The notes below the pieces were generated by a model. That model was not told the origin of the DNA, did not search any database, and saw nothing but the letters and a program-made list of their open reading frames with translations. A stretch of DNA of 64,000 nt from Maritimibacter alkaliphilus. GTDB lineage: Bacteria > Pseudomonadota > Alphaproteobacteria > Rhodobacterales > Rhodobacteraceae. The stretch spans positions 186,001-250,000 of the forward strand of contig NZ_JAHVIT010000002.1 of the NCBI RefSeq assembly GCF_019801605.1, in the 5' to 3' direction. How positions within the stretch are numbered: position 1 is the stretch's first letter; every line of letters starts with the position of its first letter. The position numbers and the translations under genes are program-made. Below, piece by piece: positions 26,597 to 34,869 of this stretch.

Positions 26597-27023
26597 CTCT
26601 CTCTCCGTTCAGCGCCGCCTGCCCCGAAAGCGCAAAGCCAACGGTGAGACGCAGAAACAGAAGAGCCTTGCCTCGATGCTGGAAGTGAGGAAGGCCGATG
26701 CCTGTTACCACGGCGAACAAGAAGACCAGGGCCAGAATGCCTGCAGTCGTTTGCAGCGCTTCAACATCGGTCAAATACAGATAAGCTAGTACGGAACAAA
26801 ACACACAGACTTCAAAGCAGAGTAGCAGGAACCCGAGAAAGCCGCTCCAGGCGGACTTCTCACGGGCAGCATCTCTACGCTGCGGAGATGGCCGAGCGAC
26901 CTTTGTCACCCTCGTAACAGGCCGGGCTACGCTGAGATCGCTCTTACAGTGCTTGCAGATGATCGCCGCCGCTTTGATTTCTTCGGCACAGAACGGGCAA
27001 AGCTTGATAGACCCCGACATCAT
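26568..27023 (-). CDS. Zinc-ribbon membrane protein, N-terminal part (frameshifted)
   Basis: 151 codons. The N-terminal zinc ribbon (CPFCAEEIKAAAIICKHC, residues 9-26) is followed by a basic linker and two or three membrane segments (FLGFLLLCFEVCVFCSVLAYLYL; ILALVFLFAVVTGIGL; LFLRLTVGFALSG). The last residues (VATCRTTWE) look like out-of-frame sequence after a slip in a GA repeat; the true continuation is the frame at 26165-26596. Whether it is a pseudogene or switches phase is open. Function unknown. Confidence 0.6.
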   Translation of the reverse strand: MMSGSIKLCPFCAEEIKAAAIICKHCKSDLSVARPVTRVTKVARPSPQRRDAAREKSAWSGFLGFLLLCFEVCVFCSVLAYLYLTDVEALQTTAGILALVFLFAVVTGIGLPHFQHRGKALLFLRLTVGFALSGQAALNGERVATCRTTWE

Positions 27024-27052
27024 GAAACCCCGTAAAAAAAAGACGTGCAGTT

Positions 27053-27365
27053 TTAGCGGAACAAGTCGCCTGTCTTCGCATCCAGGTAGAGGCGATCCCG
27101 GGTAGTCGTACCCTCACCGCAGTACACGAAGTAGACGTCACGCGGACGCTACGGCATCGACCTCACCCAACCGCCATGTTCGATGAAGTCCTGCTCTGCG
27201 CAGACGCCTGCATCGAAAAACGCGGTCGCAGCGCGTTCAAAACGCTGCGCGATGCACGTCCTGGTTGACGGACTTTGCCACGAAGCGGGAAGCTTCAGCA
27301 GCACTCGAAGCTTCCACAGCGAACGCCAGGGCGAGTAAAGCAGCGCAATGTCTTCTCAGGCGCAT
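27053..27365 (-). pseudogene. Decayed small secreted protein gene
   Basis: ATG 27365 opens a signal-peptide-like sequence (MRLRRHCAALLALAFAVEAS, then SAAEA) but the frame stops after 42 codons. The neighbouring frame then reads QRFERAATAFFDAGVCAEQD, stops at a TAG after VRSMP, and continues with VYFVYCGEGTTTRDRLYLDA to a stop at 27053. The pattern fits one protein of about 100 residues broken by a frameshift and a nonsense codon. Reading done by eye from the minus strand. Confidence 0.45.
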
Positions 27366-27528
27366 CACGGCTCCATTCGGTTACGAAATCGGCTACCAGG
27401 AGCGTCCTGACAGCCGGGGAGTTCATAAGCCACCCGTAGACAACCACGCTGGCCTTTAGGCCGAAGCTCTGGACATACGCCAGTGCCTCCCCAACCATAG
27501 GTCTGTAGAGGTGCATCACAGTCTGCAC
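27295..27528 (-). CDS. Small hypothetical protein
   Basis: 77 codons with a moderately hydrophobic middle (ALAYVQSFGLKASVVVYGWLM). It overlaps the start of the decayed secreted-protein gene, and its last part (TLRCFTRPGVRCGSFECC) is probably out-of-frame reading of that gene. The N-terminal half may be a remnant of a real gene. No family recognised. Confidence 0.25.
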   Translation of the reverse strand: MQTVMHLYRPMVGEALAYVQSFGLKASVVVYGWLMNSPAVRTLLVADFVTEWSRDAPEKTLRCFTRPGVRCGSFECC

Positions 27529-27692
27529 CGACCGCCACGGGAGGGGTTACGACGCCCCGAGGTTGGCTCGTTCTGCCAGCCCTAGAGTCAGACTAACTCC
27601 AAGGCTGTCCAATCGAAAGCATTCTAGTGGCCTGCGGTGCAGTCCGAACGCTCTGATATATATCTAGAATGTTGGGCTTGGGAGAAGAAGGA

Positions 27693-27768
27693 TGGTGCCG
27701 CTGAAGGGACTCGAACCCCCGACCCCATCATTACGAATGACGTGCTCTACCAGCTGAGCTACAGCGGC
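27693..27768 (-). tRNA. tRNA-Thr(CGT), intact copy carried by the element
   Basis: A 76-nt cloverleaf on the minus strand: acceptor GCCGCTG/CAGCGGC, D arm with AGCTCAGCTGGTAGAGC, anticodon stem CGTCA/TGATG with loop TTCGTAA (anticodon CGT, reads ACG), T arm GGGGGTTCGAGTCCC, encoded CCA. Position 37 is A, as expected for t6A by TsaD/TsaE. It is identical to the gene rebuilt from the halves at 7193-7238 and 27866-27903 and is the only complete copy in the window. Confidence 0.95.
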
Positions 27769-27784
27769 ATCCTTCTTTCGTAGG

Positions 27785-27805
27785 GCCCTACTATAGCCCT
27801 ACTAA
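27785..27805 (+). repeat. GCCCTACTA repeats, probable integrase arm-type sites (right)
   Basis: GCCCTACTAT (27785-27794) and GCCCTACTAA (27796-27805) are spaced 11 bp apart, one helical turn, and lie about 60 bp from the right core. They match the left-end repeats at 7381-7420 in sequence and orientation. Confidence 0.6.
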
Positions 27806-27865
27806 CTTTAAAGCACCGCCTTCAACCGACTGATTTTGCGCATCATTCTAGCGGGGACCCGCTAC

Positions 27866-27903
27866 TTACGAATGACGTGCTCTACCAGCTGAGCTACAGC
27901 GGC
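27866..27903 (-). pseudogene. tRNA-Thr 5' half, cut by integration (attR)
   Basis: These 38 bases equal 27731-27768 of the intact tRNA: acceptor 5' strand, D arm and anticodon arm up to the loop. The match ends at the core TTACGAAT (27866-27873). The flank beyond 27903 (CTCTTC) mirrors the GAAGAG beyond the 3' half at 7193, as expected if both flanks belong to the original chromosomal gene. A 14-bp inverted repeat (AGCGGG-GA-CCCGCT, 27850-27863) abuts the core on the element side. Confidence 0.88.
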
Positions 27904-27979
27904 ACTCTTCTCTTCGAAGGGCCGGTAACGGCCCCTCGTGGGGCGGGGCTATAGCACCCCGCCGGAGGTTGGAAAAGGG

Positions 27980-29566
27980 CTATTTTGCCTTCTCGTCGCC
28001 GGGCTTGCCGTCGGCCGCAGCCGTGCCCTCCGGGGGCAGGATCTCGGCATCGGGCACGCCGTCGTCATCCTTGGCCGTCTCCTTGGCCGCGGCGGGTGTC
28101 GCCTCGGGCGCGGGCTCGGCGGCAGGCGGGGTCGGAATCTCCGGCTCGACCGGCTGGGCGACGGGCACGGGCGCGGGGGCCTCTTCGTCGATCTTGCCGA
28201 CGATCATCGGCAGCATCTCGAAGCCCATGGGCGCGCCGTATTCGCCGCTGCCCGCGTCACGCCAGGCCAGCGTGTCGAAGGCACCGCAGCTGTTGCAGAC
28301 CGGCGTCCAGTGGCTGTGCACCTGGTGGCAGTTCTCGCAGACCCACTGCGGGCCGCGCGGCGCGGCGATGGCGCGGGTCAGCCAGCCCTTCACGATGGCA
28401 TCGGTCGAGCCCTCGCCGCGTTCGATGGCCGCCATGACGGTCAGCACGCGGGCATCGGGGCTCTCGGCCACCAGATCGCCAAGCGCGCGACGGGCCTCGG
28501 GGAAGTCCTCGGCGGCGATGTTCAGCTCCGCCTTGAGCAAGCGGGTCTCGCGGTGCTCGGGGTGGGACTTCAGCAGCGGCGCAAAGCGCTTGAGCCGGGC
28601 CTTGGGCGTCTCGTCCGGCTCGATCGAGGCGAAGGCCGCGGCGAGGTCGGGATGCGGCAGCGCCTCCCAGGCCTTGCGCAGCACGCGCGCGGCATGGCGC
28701 TTGTTGCCCTTGTCGAGGTAGCCCTGCGCCGCCATGACGGCGGCCGGGATCAGGTCGGGCGACAGGCGGTTCGCCTCGATGGCAGCCTCGCGGGACTCGA
28801 TCGAGGCGCCTTCCTCGAACACGCCCTTGGCCTCGGACAGCGCGAGGACGGCATCGCGGCGGCGGTGCACGTCGCGGGGCAGGGAGCCATGACGCAGCTT
28901 GGCGTTCAGGGTCGCGCGGGCGCCCTTCCAGTCAGCGTTCTGGGCCTGCAGCTTGAGCAGCGTGTCCTGCACCTCGACATGGGCGGGCTTGAGGGCAAAG
29001 GCCTTCTGCGCCAGCTGCATCGCGGTGTCGGTGTCGCCCTCGGCCAGCTTCTGCTTCATCAGCCCGCGCACGCCGACGAAGCGGGTGCGCTCGTTCGTGA
29101 GCAGGGTCTTGTAGGCGGCTTCGGCCCGGCGCTTGTCACCGGTGTACTCGGCGGCCTGAGAGGTGAGCAGGGCGCTCAGCTCGGGCCGGTCGAGGTACTT
29201 CTGCGCCTTGTTCGCCTTGGCCATGGCCAGGCGTCCCTCGCCGGAGGCCAGCGCGATCATCCCGTCGGACAGCGCCTGGTAGCCCTTGCGCTCGCGGTTG
29301 CGGTCGAAATAGCGCGACAGCGCCGTCTCGTCGCCGTTGATGAAGCGCAGCACCGCGATCAGCAGGCCGAAGAGCTTGAGGAACAGCCAGACCGCGAAGA
29401 TCAGCAGGATCGCGGCAATGACCGACTTCAGCGGCGTCAGGTTGAATTCGTACCCACCGAAGGCGATGCGCACCCCGCCGTCCATTTCCAGCAGGTATCC
29501 GGCGCCCAGGGTGGCAGCCGCCACCATCAGGACGAAAACGACAATCTTGATCAGTGACCAGAGCAT
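27980..29566 (-). CDS. hemY: HemY-like protein: two membrane segments, TPR repeats, C-terminal zinc ribbon
   Basis: 528 residues. ATG 29566 (MLWSLIKIVVFVLMV) starts the first of two N-terminal membrane segments (about 1-25 and 40-68), followed by the HemY_N region and TPR-type helices (about 90-400). The C-terminus adds a four-cysteine ribbon (CENCHQVHSHWTPVCNSC, about 424-441) and an Ala/Pro/Glu-rich tail. In gammaproteobacteria HemY lies beside hemD and is linked to protohaem synthesis; the role is unclear and is not the protoporphyrinogen oxidase of the same name. It ends the hemD-mic60-hemY operon, 13 bp after mic60. Confidence 0.85.
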   Translation of the reverse strand: MLWSLIKIVVFVLMVAAATLGAGYLLEMDGGVRIAFGGYEFNLTPLKSVIAAILLIFAVWLFLKLFGLLIAVLRFINGDETALSRYFDRNRERKGYQALSDGMIALASGEGRLAMAKANKAQKYLDRPELSALLTSQAAEYTGDKRRAEAAYKTLLTNERTRFVGVRGLMKQKLAEGDTDTAMQLAQKAFALKPAHVEVQDTLLKLQAQNADWKGARATLNAKLRHGSLPRDVHRRRDAVLALSEAKGVFEEGASIESREAAIEANRLSPDLIPAAVMAAQGYLDKGNKRHAARVLRKAWEALPHPDLAAAFASIEPDETPKARLKRFAPLLKSHPEHRETRLLKAELNIAAEDFPEARRALGDLVAESPDARVLTVMAAIERGEGSTDAIVKGWLTRAIAAPRGPQWVCENCHQVHSHWTPVCNSCGAFDTLAWRDAGSGEYGAPMGFEMLPMIVGKIDEEAPAPVPVAQPVEPEIPTPPAAEPAPEATPAAAKETAKDDDGVPDAEILPPEGTAAADGKPGDEKAK

Positions 29567-29579
29567 TCGCTGGAGTTCC

Positions 29580-31022
29580 TTATTGGCTTTGCGTTTGGTC
29601 GGCCAGAAGCGCCTCTGCCGCGGCGAGGGCCTCGGCCCGTTCCGTGGCACTGGCGGTCCAGTCGGCCATGGCGGCCTTGGCCGGGTCCGGCAGGGTGTCG
29701 ATCTCGGCCAGGGCGTCCTGCAGACGGCCGTCGCGCAGGGCGGCCTCGGCACGGGACAGCACCGCATCGGCGTCATCGCCATCGCGGGCGGTCAGCGAAC
29801 GGGCGCCGAGCTGGGTCTTGAGGAAGTCCCCGATCGAGCTGGTGCCCTCGCCGGTGGCCATGCGCACGTCGGCCAGGGCATCGCGGGCGGCATCGGGATA
29901 GCTGTCGATCAGCGCGCCCAGCGTGGTCACGCCGGATTGCGCCGGACCGGAGAGCGCGGCCGGGATCTCCACACCGTTGGCGCCGAGGCCCTGCAGCACG
30001 TTGGCATAGGGCGCGCCGTTGTCGATGGCCGAGAGCACCTGCGAGATGCCCGCGCGGATCGAGGATTGCTGCGCATCCTCGGCGGCGGCGGCCTCTTTCT
30101 GCTGCGCCTCGGTGATCAGCGCCTCGACCTCGGCCCGCTGGTCCTGCATCGCCTGCTGCAAGCGGGCCAGTTCGTCCTCGTAGGCCTGGATCGCCGCTTG
30201 CGAGACGCCCTCGGAAATCGGGCGTTTCTCAAGCTCGGTGATCTTGGCGGCCTGCTCGCCCAGCTGGCTTTCCAGCGCGGCGATCCGCTCGGAGGCGGCG
30301 CTGGCGGCGGCCTGCGCCTCGGAGGCCGTGGCTTCGACACCGCTGATGTCGGGGCCCACTTCCATGGCGGCGTTCAGATCGTCCAGCACGCGCTGCTGCG
30401 CATCGAGACGCTGGTTCAGCGCATCGATCGCCTCGTCGCTGGAGCCGAAGGGCGCCATGCCGGCATTCTCGAGGTAGAGCGCGAGGCCGAAGCCCAGACC
30501 AGCCGCGACGATGCCACCGACCATGATCGGGACGAAGCCGCCCTTCTTCTGGACGATGGTCGTGCCGGCGGGGGCGAGCGGCGGCTCGGCCGAGGTGCGC
30601 TCCGTCGCGATGGGATCGGCGGGCGGGGCGACGGGCTCCTCGGTTGCGGAGGTCTCTGCGGTATCCTCTCCGGATGCGGAGGCCTCGGCATCGGGCGCTT
30701 CCGCCTTGGCCCACGGGGCAGGTGCCGCATCCCCGTCACGGAGCGGCTCATCCTGCGCGATGACCGGGGCGTCGTCGTCCACGCCCGCATCGGTCTTGGG
30801 ATTGGAGATGCCGATGTCCCCGGGCAGCGTCAGCTCGGACGCGGCGGAGGTCTCGGCCTCCTCGGGAACGGTGGACTCGGGCGTCGCGTCGGGCGCGGGC
30901 GTTTCCGCGCGCTCCTCGGTTGGGGTTCCCTCGGTGGTGCCGTCGTCGGGCGTCACACCTTCCGGCGTGAGCTTCTCTTCGGAACCATCCGTCTGGGCGG
31001 AGGAGTCTTTCTTCTTCGCCAC
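29580..31022 (-). CDS. Mitofilin/Mic60-like inner-membrane protein (COG4223)
   Basis: 480 residues from GTG 31022, preceded by GGAGAG. Layout: acidic Pro/Thr-rich cytoplasmic N-terminus (about 1-160), one membrane segment (VPIMVGGIVAAGLGFGLALY, about 165-185), a long coiled coil (about 190-320), and a C-terminal mitofilin-like domain. Alphaproteobacterial Mic60 homologues have this architecture, lie next to hemY, and shape intracytoplasmic membranes and outer-membrane contacts. The upstream frame to 31097 overlaps hemD and is less likely. The assignment rests on layout and gene order rather than on a single motif. Confidence 0.82.
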   Translation of the reverse strand: MAKKKDSSAQTDGSEEKLTPEGVTPDDGTTEGTPTEERAETPAPDATPESTVPEEAETSAASELTLPGDIGISNPKTDAGVDDDAPVIAQDEPLRDGDAAPAPWAKAEAPDAEASASGEDTAETSATEEPVAPPADPIATERTSAEPPLAPAGTTIVQKKGGFVPIMVGGIVAAGLGFGLALYLENAGMAPFGSSDEAIDALNQRLDAQQRVLDDLNAAMEVGPDISGVEATASEAQAAASAASERIAALESQLGEQAAKITELEKRPISEGVSQAAIQAYEDELARLQQAMQDQRAEVEALITEAQQKEAAAAEDAQQSSIRAGISQVLSAIDNGAPYANVLQGLGANGVEIPAALSGPAQSGVTTLGALIDSYPDAARDALADVRMATGEGTSSIGDFLKTQLGARSLTARDGDDADAVLSRAEAALRDGRLQDALAEIDTLPDPAKAAMADWTASATERAEALAAAEALLADQTQSQ

Positions 31023-31071
31023 GGTCTCTCCTTTCGATTCTGCCCGGCCCTCACGGGCGTCAAGGCTGACC

Positions 31072-31809
31072 TTACTGTGGGGCCTCCCGCCCCTCAACCC
31101 GCCGGGCGGCGCGGTAAAGCGCCGCCATGGCCTCCATCATGGACGCGGCATCAGGTCTCAATGCAATGGCGCACTTTGTCATCTGACATGCCCCCAAGGC
31201 CCTGACCACCGCCACGCTCATCGCCGCGACATAAAGCGGCGCTTTTCCGCGCGGTTCTGCTTCAAATAGGGCAGCGCTGCGCGGCGAAAAGAGAGGCAGC
31301 ACAACCGGGGTGTTCCCCGCGAGCAAGACCCGCGCCTGCCGAGAGAGTGGCTGCGCCTCCTGATCATAGAGCGCCACGCCCCGTGCGGACAGACCTTCGG
31401 CCACCAACCGTTCGACGAGGTTCCCGCGCACGTTGACGCCATGGACATGGAGAAGACCGCCCCGGAGACCGCCCTCCCGCGCCTTGGCGATCAGCGCCGC
31501 GCCAAGGGCCTCGACATCGCCGCCAAGCGCGTCGGCCGCGTGACCCGCCTCCCGCGCAGCGGCGGCGGTTGCCTCGCCCACGGTATAGGCGGGCAGGGGC
31601 GGCCCGCCGCAGGCGGCCCAGCTCCGCACGCCGTTGCGCGAGGTGAAGACAAGCCGTTCTACGCCGCCCGGATCGGGCAGGGCGCCCGTGACGACAATAC
31701 GTTGCAGCGGAGAGATCACGACCGGCGCCTCCGGCCAGAGCGCTGCCAATTGCGCCGCCATGACGCGGGCGTCCTCGGCGGGGCGGGTCAGCAGGAAGGC
31801 GGGCTTCAT
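31072..31809 (-). CDS. hemD: Uroporphyrinogen-III synthase
   Basis: 245 residues. It cyclises and inverts hydroxymethylbilane to uroporphyrinogen III in tetrapyrrole synthesis. Family marks are the N-terminal [21 protein letters not shown] (about residue 55), [16 protein letters not shown], and [12 protein letters not shown]. The family is divergent but the order and spacing fit. It is divergent from tsaD with 80 bp between; hemC, often its neighbour, is not in between. The mic60 start follows 49 bp after its stop. Confidence 0.88.
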   Translation of the reverse strand: MKPAFLLTRPAEDARVMAAQLAALWPEAPVVISPLQRIVVTGALPDPGGVERLVFTSRNGVRSWAACGGPPLPAYTVGEATAAAAREAGHAADALGGDVEALGAALIAKAREGGLRGGLLHVHGVNVRGNLVERLVAEGLSARGVALYDQEAQPLSRQARVLLAGNTPVVLPLFSPRSAALFEAEPRGKAPLYVAAMSVAVVRALGACQMTKCAIALRPDAASMMEAMAALYRAARRVEGREAPQ

Positions 31810-31889
31810 GGCGCGGTCGCGGTTGTTTGTGGACAGATCCGGTGTTACCTGCCGGGGAACCGCGATGCAAATGCGCAGGAGGCCGGGGG

Positions 31890-32987
31890 ATGACCCGGAG
31901 CTTGACCATCCTCGGGCTGGAAAGCAGCTGTGACGACACCGCCGCCGCCGTTCTGCGGGGCGATGCGCAGGGCCGTGCCGAGATCCTCTCGACCGTGGTT
32001 TCCGGCCAGACAGAGCTGCACGCGGCCTTCGGCGGCGTGGTCCCCGAAATCGCCGCCCGCGCCCATGCCGAAAAGCTGGACCTCTGTGTCAGACAGGCTC
32101 TGACACAGGCGAATGTGACCCTGAAAGAGATCGACGCCGTGGCCGTGACCGCTGGCCCGGGCCTCATCGGCGGGGTCATGTCGGGGGTGATGTGCGCCAA
32201 GGGGATCGCCGCGGGTGCCGGTCTGCCGCTGGTGGGGGTGAACCACCTTGCGGGCCACGCGCTGACGCCGCGGCTGACCGATGGCGCGGCCTATCCCTAC
32301 CTGATGCTGCTGGTCTCGGGCGGGCATTGCCAGTTCCTGCTGGTGCGCGGTCCGCAGGATTTCACCCGCCTTGGCGGCACGATCGACGATGCCCCCGGCG
32401 AGGCCTTCGACAAGACCGCCCGCCTGCTGGCCCTGCCGCAGCCCGGCGGCCCCTCGGTCGAGGCCGAGGCGCTGGACGGCGATCCGAAACGCTTCCGCTT
32501 CCCGCGTCCGCTGCTGGACCGCGAGGGCTGCGACATGTCCTTTTCCGGCCTCAAGACCGCGCTTCTGCGCACGCGCGACGAGGCGATGGCCCCCTTTGAC
32601 GGGCTGCGCAAGCAGGACCGCCGCGATCTCTGCGCCGGGTTCCAGGCCGCCGTGGTGGACGTTCTGGCCGAGAAGACCCGCCGCGCCCTGGCGCTCTACC
32701 TGGCCGAAAATCCTGCCCGTCCGATGCTGGCCGTTGCCGGGGGCGTGGCCGCGAACAAGGCCATTCGCGCCGCGTTAGAGACGGTTTCGGGCGAGATGGG
32801 CGTGGAATTCACCGCGCCGCCGCTGCGCCTGTGCACCGATAACGCCGCGATGATCGCCTATGCCGGGATCGAACTATATTCCCTTGGACAGCGGGACGGG
32901 ATGGACCTGACCGCGCGGCCCCGGTGGCCGCTGGACAAGGCCAGCCCGGCGATGCTGGGCGGCGGCAAGAAAGGGGCCAAGGCATGA
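31890..32987 (+). CDS. tsaD: tRNA N6-threonylcarbamoyladenosine synthase catalytic subunit
   Basis: 365 residues. TsaD transfers the threonylcarbamoyl group to A37 of ANN-reading tRNAs together with TsaB and TsaE (tsaE is at 46095). Kae1/YgjD family motifs: [14 protein letters not shown], the metal-ligand pair in [22 protein letters not shown], and [10 protein letters not shown] near the C-terminus. ATG 31890 (MTRSLTILG) fits the family start better than the upstream frame to 31827. It overlaps gpsA by ATGA. Confidence 0.96.
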   Translation: MTRSLTILGLESSCDDTAAAVLRGDAQGRAEILSTVVSGQTELHAAFGGVVPEIAARAHAEKLDLCVRQALTQANVTLKEIDAVAVTAGPGLIGGVMSGVMCAKGIAAGAGLPLVGVNHLAGHALTPRLTDGAAYPYLMLLVSGGHCQFLLVRGPQDFTRLGGTIDDAPGEAFDKTARLLALPQPGGPSVEAEALDGDPKRFRFPRPLLDREGCDMSFSGLKTALLRTRDEAMAPFDGLRKQDRRDLCAGFQAAVVDVLAEKTRRALALYLAENPARPMLAVAGGVAANKAIRAALETVSGEMGVEFTAPPLRLCTDNAAMIAYAGIELYSLGQRDGMDLTARPRWPLDKASPAMLGGGKKGAKA

Positions 32988-33937
32988 CGGCAGTTCTGGG
33001 CGCAGGCGCCTTCGGCACGGCGCTGGCGGTTTCGCTGGCGCAGATGGGGCCGGTGACGCTCTGGGGCCGCAACGATTACGCCATGTCCCGGATCGCCGAG
33101 ACGCGGCAGAACCCGCGCCTGCCCGGCGTGACCCTGCCGGACGCGCTGACCGTGACGGACGACCTGGGCGCGCTGCCCGAGGGGCCGGTGCTGCTGGCCG
33201 TGCCGATGCAGAAGCTGCGCGCCATGGTCACCGATCATGCCGAGGCCCTGCGCGGCCGTACGCTGGTGGCCTGCTGCAAGGGGATCGAGCTCTCCACCGG
33301 GCTCAGCCCGCTTCAGGTGATCGAGGAGGTGCTGCCCGGCACGATGACCGCGCAGCTGACCGGGCCCAGTTTCGCCGCCGACATCGCCCGTGGCCTGCCC
33401 ACGGCGCTGACGCTGGCCTGCGCCGACGAGGCCTGTTCCCGCAGCCTGCAAAGCGCGCTTTCGACCCGAAACCTGCGGATTTACCGCACCACCGACGTGG
33501 TGGGCGCGGCCCTTGGCGGGGCCATGAAGAACGTCATCGCCATCGCCTGCGGTGCAGCCATGGGCGCGGGTCTGGGAGAGAGCGCACGCGCCGCCCTGAT
33601 CACCCGCGGCTATGCCGAGATGCAGCGCCTTGCCCTTGCCCTCGGGGCCGAGCCGGAGACGCTGGCGGGCCTGTCGGGCTTTGGAGACCTCACGCTGACC
33701 TGCACCTCGGCGCAGTCGCGCAACTATGCCTTCGGCCTCTCCATCGGGAAAGGCGAGGGCTTCGATCCATCCGTCACCGTCGAAGGCGCGGCCACCGCGC
33801 GGGCGGTGCAACAGAAAACCGATGCCATGGGCCTCGACATGCCGATCACAGGGGTTGTGGTCGGGCTGATCGACGGCAAGATGGACGTCGGCCAGGCCAT
33901 GGACCGGCTGCTGAGCCGGCCACTGAAGGAGGAATGA
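32984..33937 (+). CDS. gpsA: NAD(P)-dependent glycerol-3-phosphate dehydrogenase
   Basis: 317 residues. It reduces dihydroxyacetone phosphate to sn-glycerol 3-phosphate for phospholipid synthesis. N-terminal Rossmann loop [12 protein letters not shown], then SGPS-like [12 protein letters not shown], the catalytic region [13 protein letters not shown], and [12 protein letters not shown] 32984 overlaps the tsaD stop, which sets the start. The YCII gene follows 1 bp after its stop. Confidence 0.95.
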   Translation: MTAVLGAGAFGTALAVSLAQMGPVTLWGRNDYAMSRIAETRQNPRLPGVTLPDALTVTDDLGALPEGPVLLAVPMQKLRAMVTDHAEALRGRTLVACCKGIELSTGLSPLQVIEEVLPGTMTAQLTGPSFAADIARGLPTALTLACADEACSRSLQSALSTRNLRIYRTTDVVGAALGGAMKNVIAIACGAAMGAGLGESARAALITRGYAEMQRLALALGAEPETLAGLSGFGDLTLTCTSAQSRNYAFGLSIGKGEGFDPSVTVEGAATARAVQQKTDAMGLDMPITGVVVGLIDGKMDVGQAMDRLLSRPLKEE

Positions 33938-33938
33938 G

Positions 33939-34211
33939 ATGTTTTACGCCCTGATGGCACAGGACAAACCCGGCGCGCTGCAGGTCCGCAAGGACAACCG
34001 CGAGGCGCATATCGCCTATCTGAAGGAAAACGGCATCGTCGCCCAGGCCGGGCCGCTGCTCGATGCCAACGGCGACATGTGCGGCAGCCTCGTCATCCTC
34101 GACTGCGCCGACATGGCCGCCGCCGAGGCCTGGGCCGCGAATGATCCCTACGCCAAGGCGGGCCTCTTTGCAGAGGTGAAGCTGGCACCGTGGAACCGGG
34201 TGATCGGCTGA
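33939..34211 (+). CDS. YCII-family protein
   Basis: 90 residues, a small ferredoxin-like alpha+beta domain. The conserved His-Asp pair of the family is visible (REAHIAYL and NDPYAKAGLF). YCII proteins are of unclear function; some act in catabolic lactone or chloro-aromatic steps. The start codon of the next gene overlaps its stop, so it belongs to the tsaD-gpsA operon. Confidence 0.88.
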   Translation: MFYALMAQDKPGALQVRKDNREAHIAYLKENGIVAQAGPLLDANGDMCGSLVILDCADMAAAEAWAANDPYAKAGLFAEVKLAPWNRVIG

Positions 34212-34630
34212 TGCGCTACTGGCTGTTCAAGTCCGAGCCCTCGACCTGGTCCTGGGATGACCAGGTGGCCAAGGGCGATGCCGGCGAGGAATGGGACGGC
34301 GTGCGCAACTACCAGGCGCGCAACATGATGCGGGAGATGAAGCTGGGCGATCTCGGCTTCTTCTACCACTCCCAGTCGGAGAAGGCCGTGGTGGGGATCG
34401 TCGAGGTCTGCGCCGAGATCCACCCCGACAGCAAGGCCGGCGATCCCCGCTGGGAATGCGTGGACATCAAGGCGGTGCGGCCCTTCAAACGGCCCGTGAC
34501 GCTGCAGGACTGCAAGGACGAGCCGCGGCTGGCCGAGATGGTGCTGGTGAACAACACGCGGCTTTCCGTGCAGCCCGTGACCGAGGCGGAATGGCGGCTG
34601 ATCTGCGAGATGGGCCAGACCGAAGCCTGA
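34211..34630 (+). CDS. EVE domain-containing protein
   Basis: 139 residues, nearly all one EVE (PUA-like) domain: MRYWLFKSEPSTWSWDD at the N-terminus, WDGVRNYQARNMMREMKLGD, and the FFYHSQ strand. EVE domains are thought to bind modified bases in DNA or RNA. The neighbourhood with tsaD fits a tRNA/RNA-modification context, but the ligand is not known. Start set by overlap with the YCII stop. Confidence 0.9.
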   Translation: MRYWLFKSEPSTWSWDDQVAKGDAGEEWDGVRNYQARNMMREMKLGDLGFFYHSQSEKAVVGIVEVCAEIHPDSKAGDPRWECVDIKAVRPFKRPVTLQDCKDEPRLAEMVLVNNTRLSVQPVTEAEWRLICEMGQTEA

Positions 34631-34869
34631 ATGGACGCCGTGCTTGGGCCCGAGCAGGCAGGGACGGCGTGTCTCTCCGAGACACCTCACCGCAGCCAAA
34701 AAACGAAGGGGCCCGGATCGTACCGAACCCCTTCGCCACCCCACGTGTTCCCACTTCACCACACGTGTTCGAATTCAAGGTCCGGCCATCCTGGCCGCAC
34801 CTCTTAATACCAGATCCGGGGCAGGGCACGCAAAGCGTAAGCCCTTAAAATGCGACGGATCGCCGGGGA

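Larger units (their letters stand above)
7231..27873. mobile_element. Integrated element of ~20.6 kb in tRNA-Thr, satellite/genomic-island type
   Basis: It is bounded by the 8-bp direct core TTACGAAT at 7231-7238 and 27866-27873, which is the anticodon-loop segment of a split tRNA-Thr gene. It carries a tyrosine integrase, an AlpA-type protein, a primase-helicase, an IS3-family element, a SIR2-domain gene, an 11-gene catabolic cassette and a full replacement tRNA-Thr. CCCTAC(TA)-type repeats near both ends look like integrase arm sites. GC content visibly drops in the SIR2 and primase segments. No capsid, terminase or mating genes were found. An alternative boundary is the 46-bp repeat 7193-7238/27693-27738, which would place the right end at 27738; the arm repeats beyond that point favour the larger unit. 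Confidence 0.85.

Noticed and set aside
7231-27873. Complete prophage or integrative conjugative element
   Set aside because: No capsid, portal, terminase, tail, relaxase or type IV secretion genes are present, so satellite/island is the safer name.
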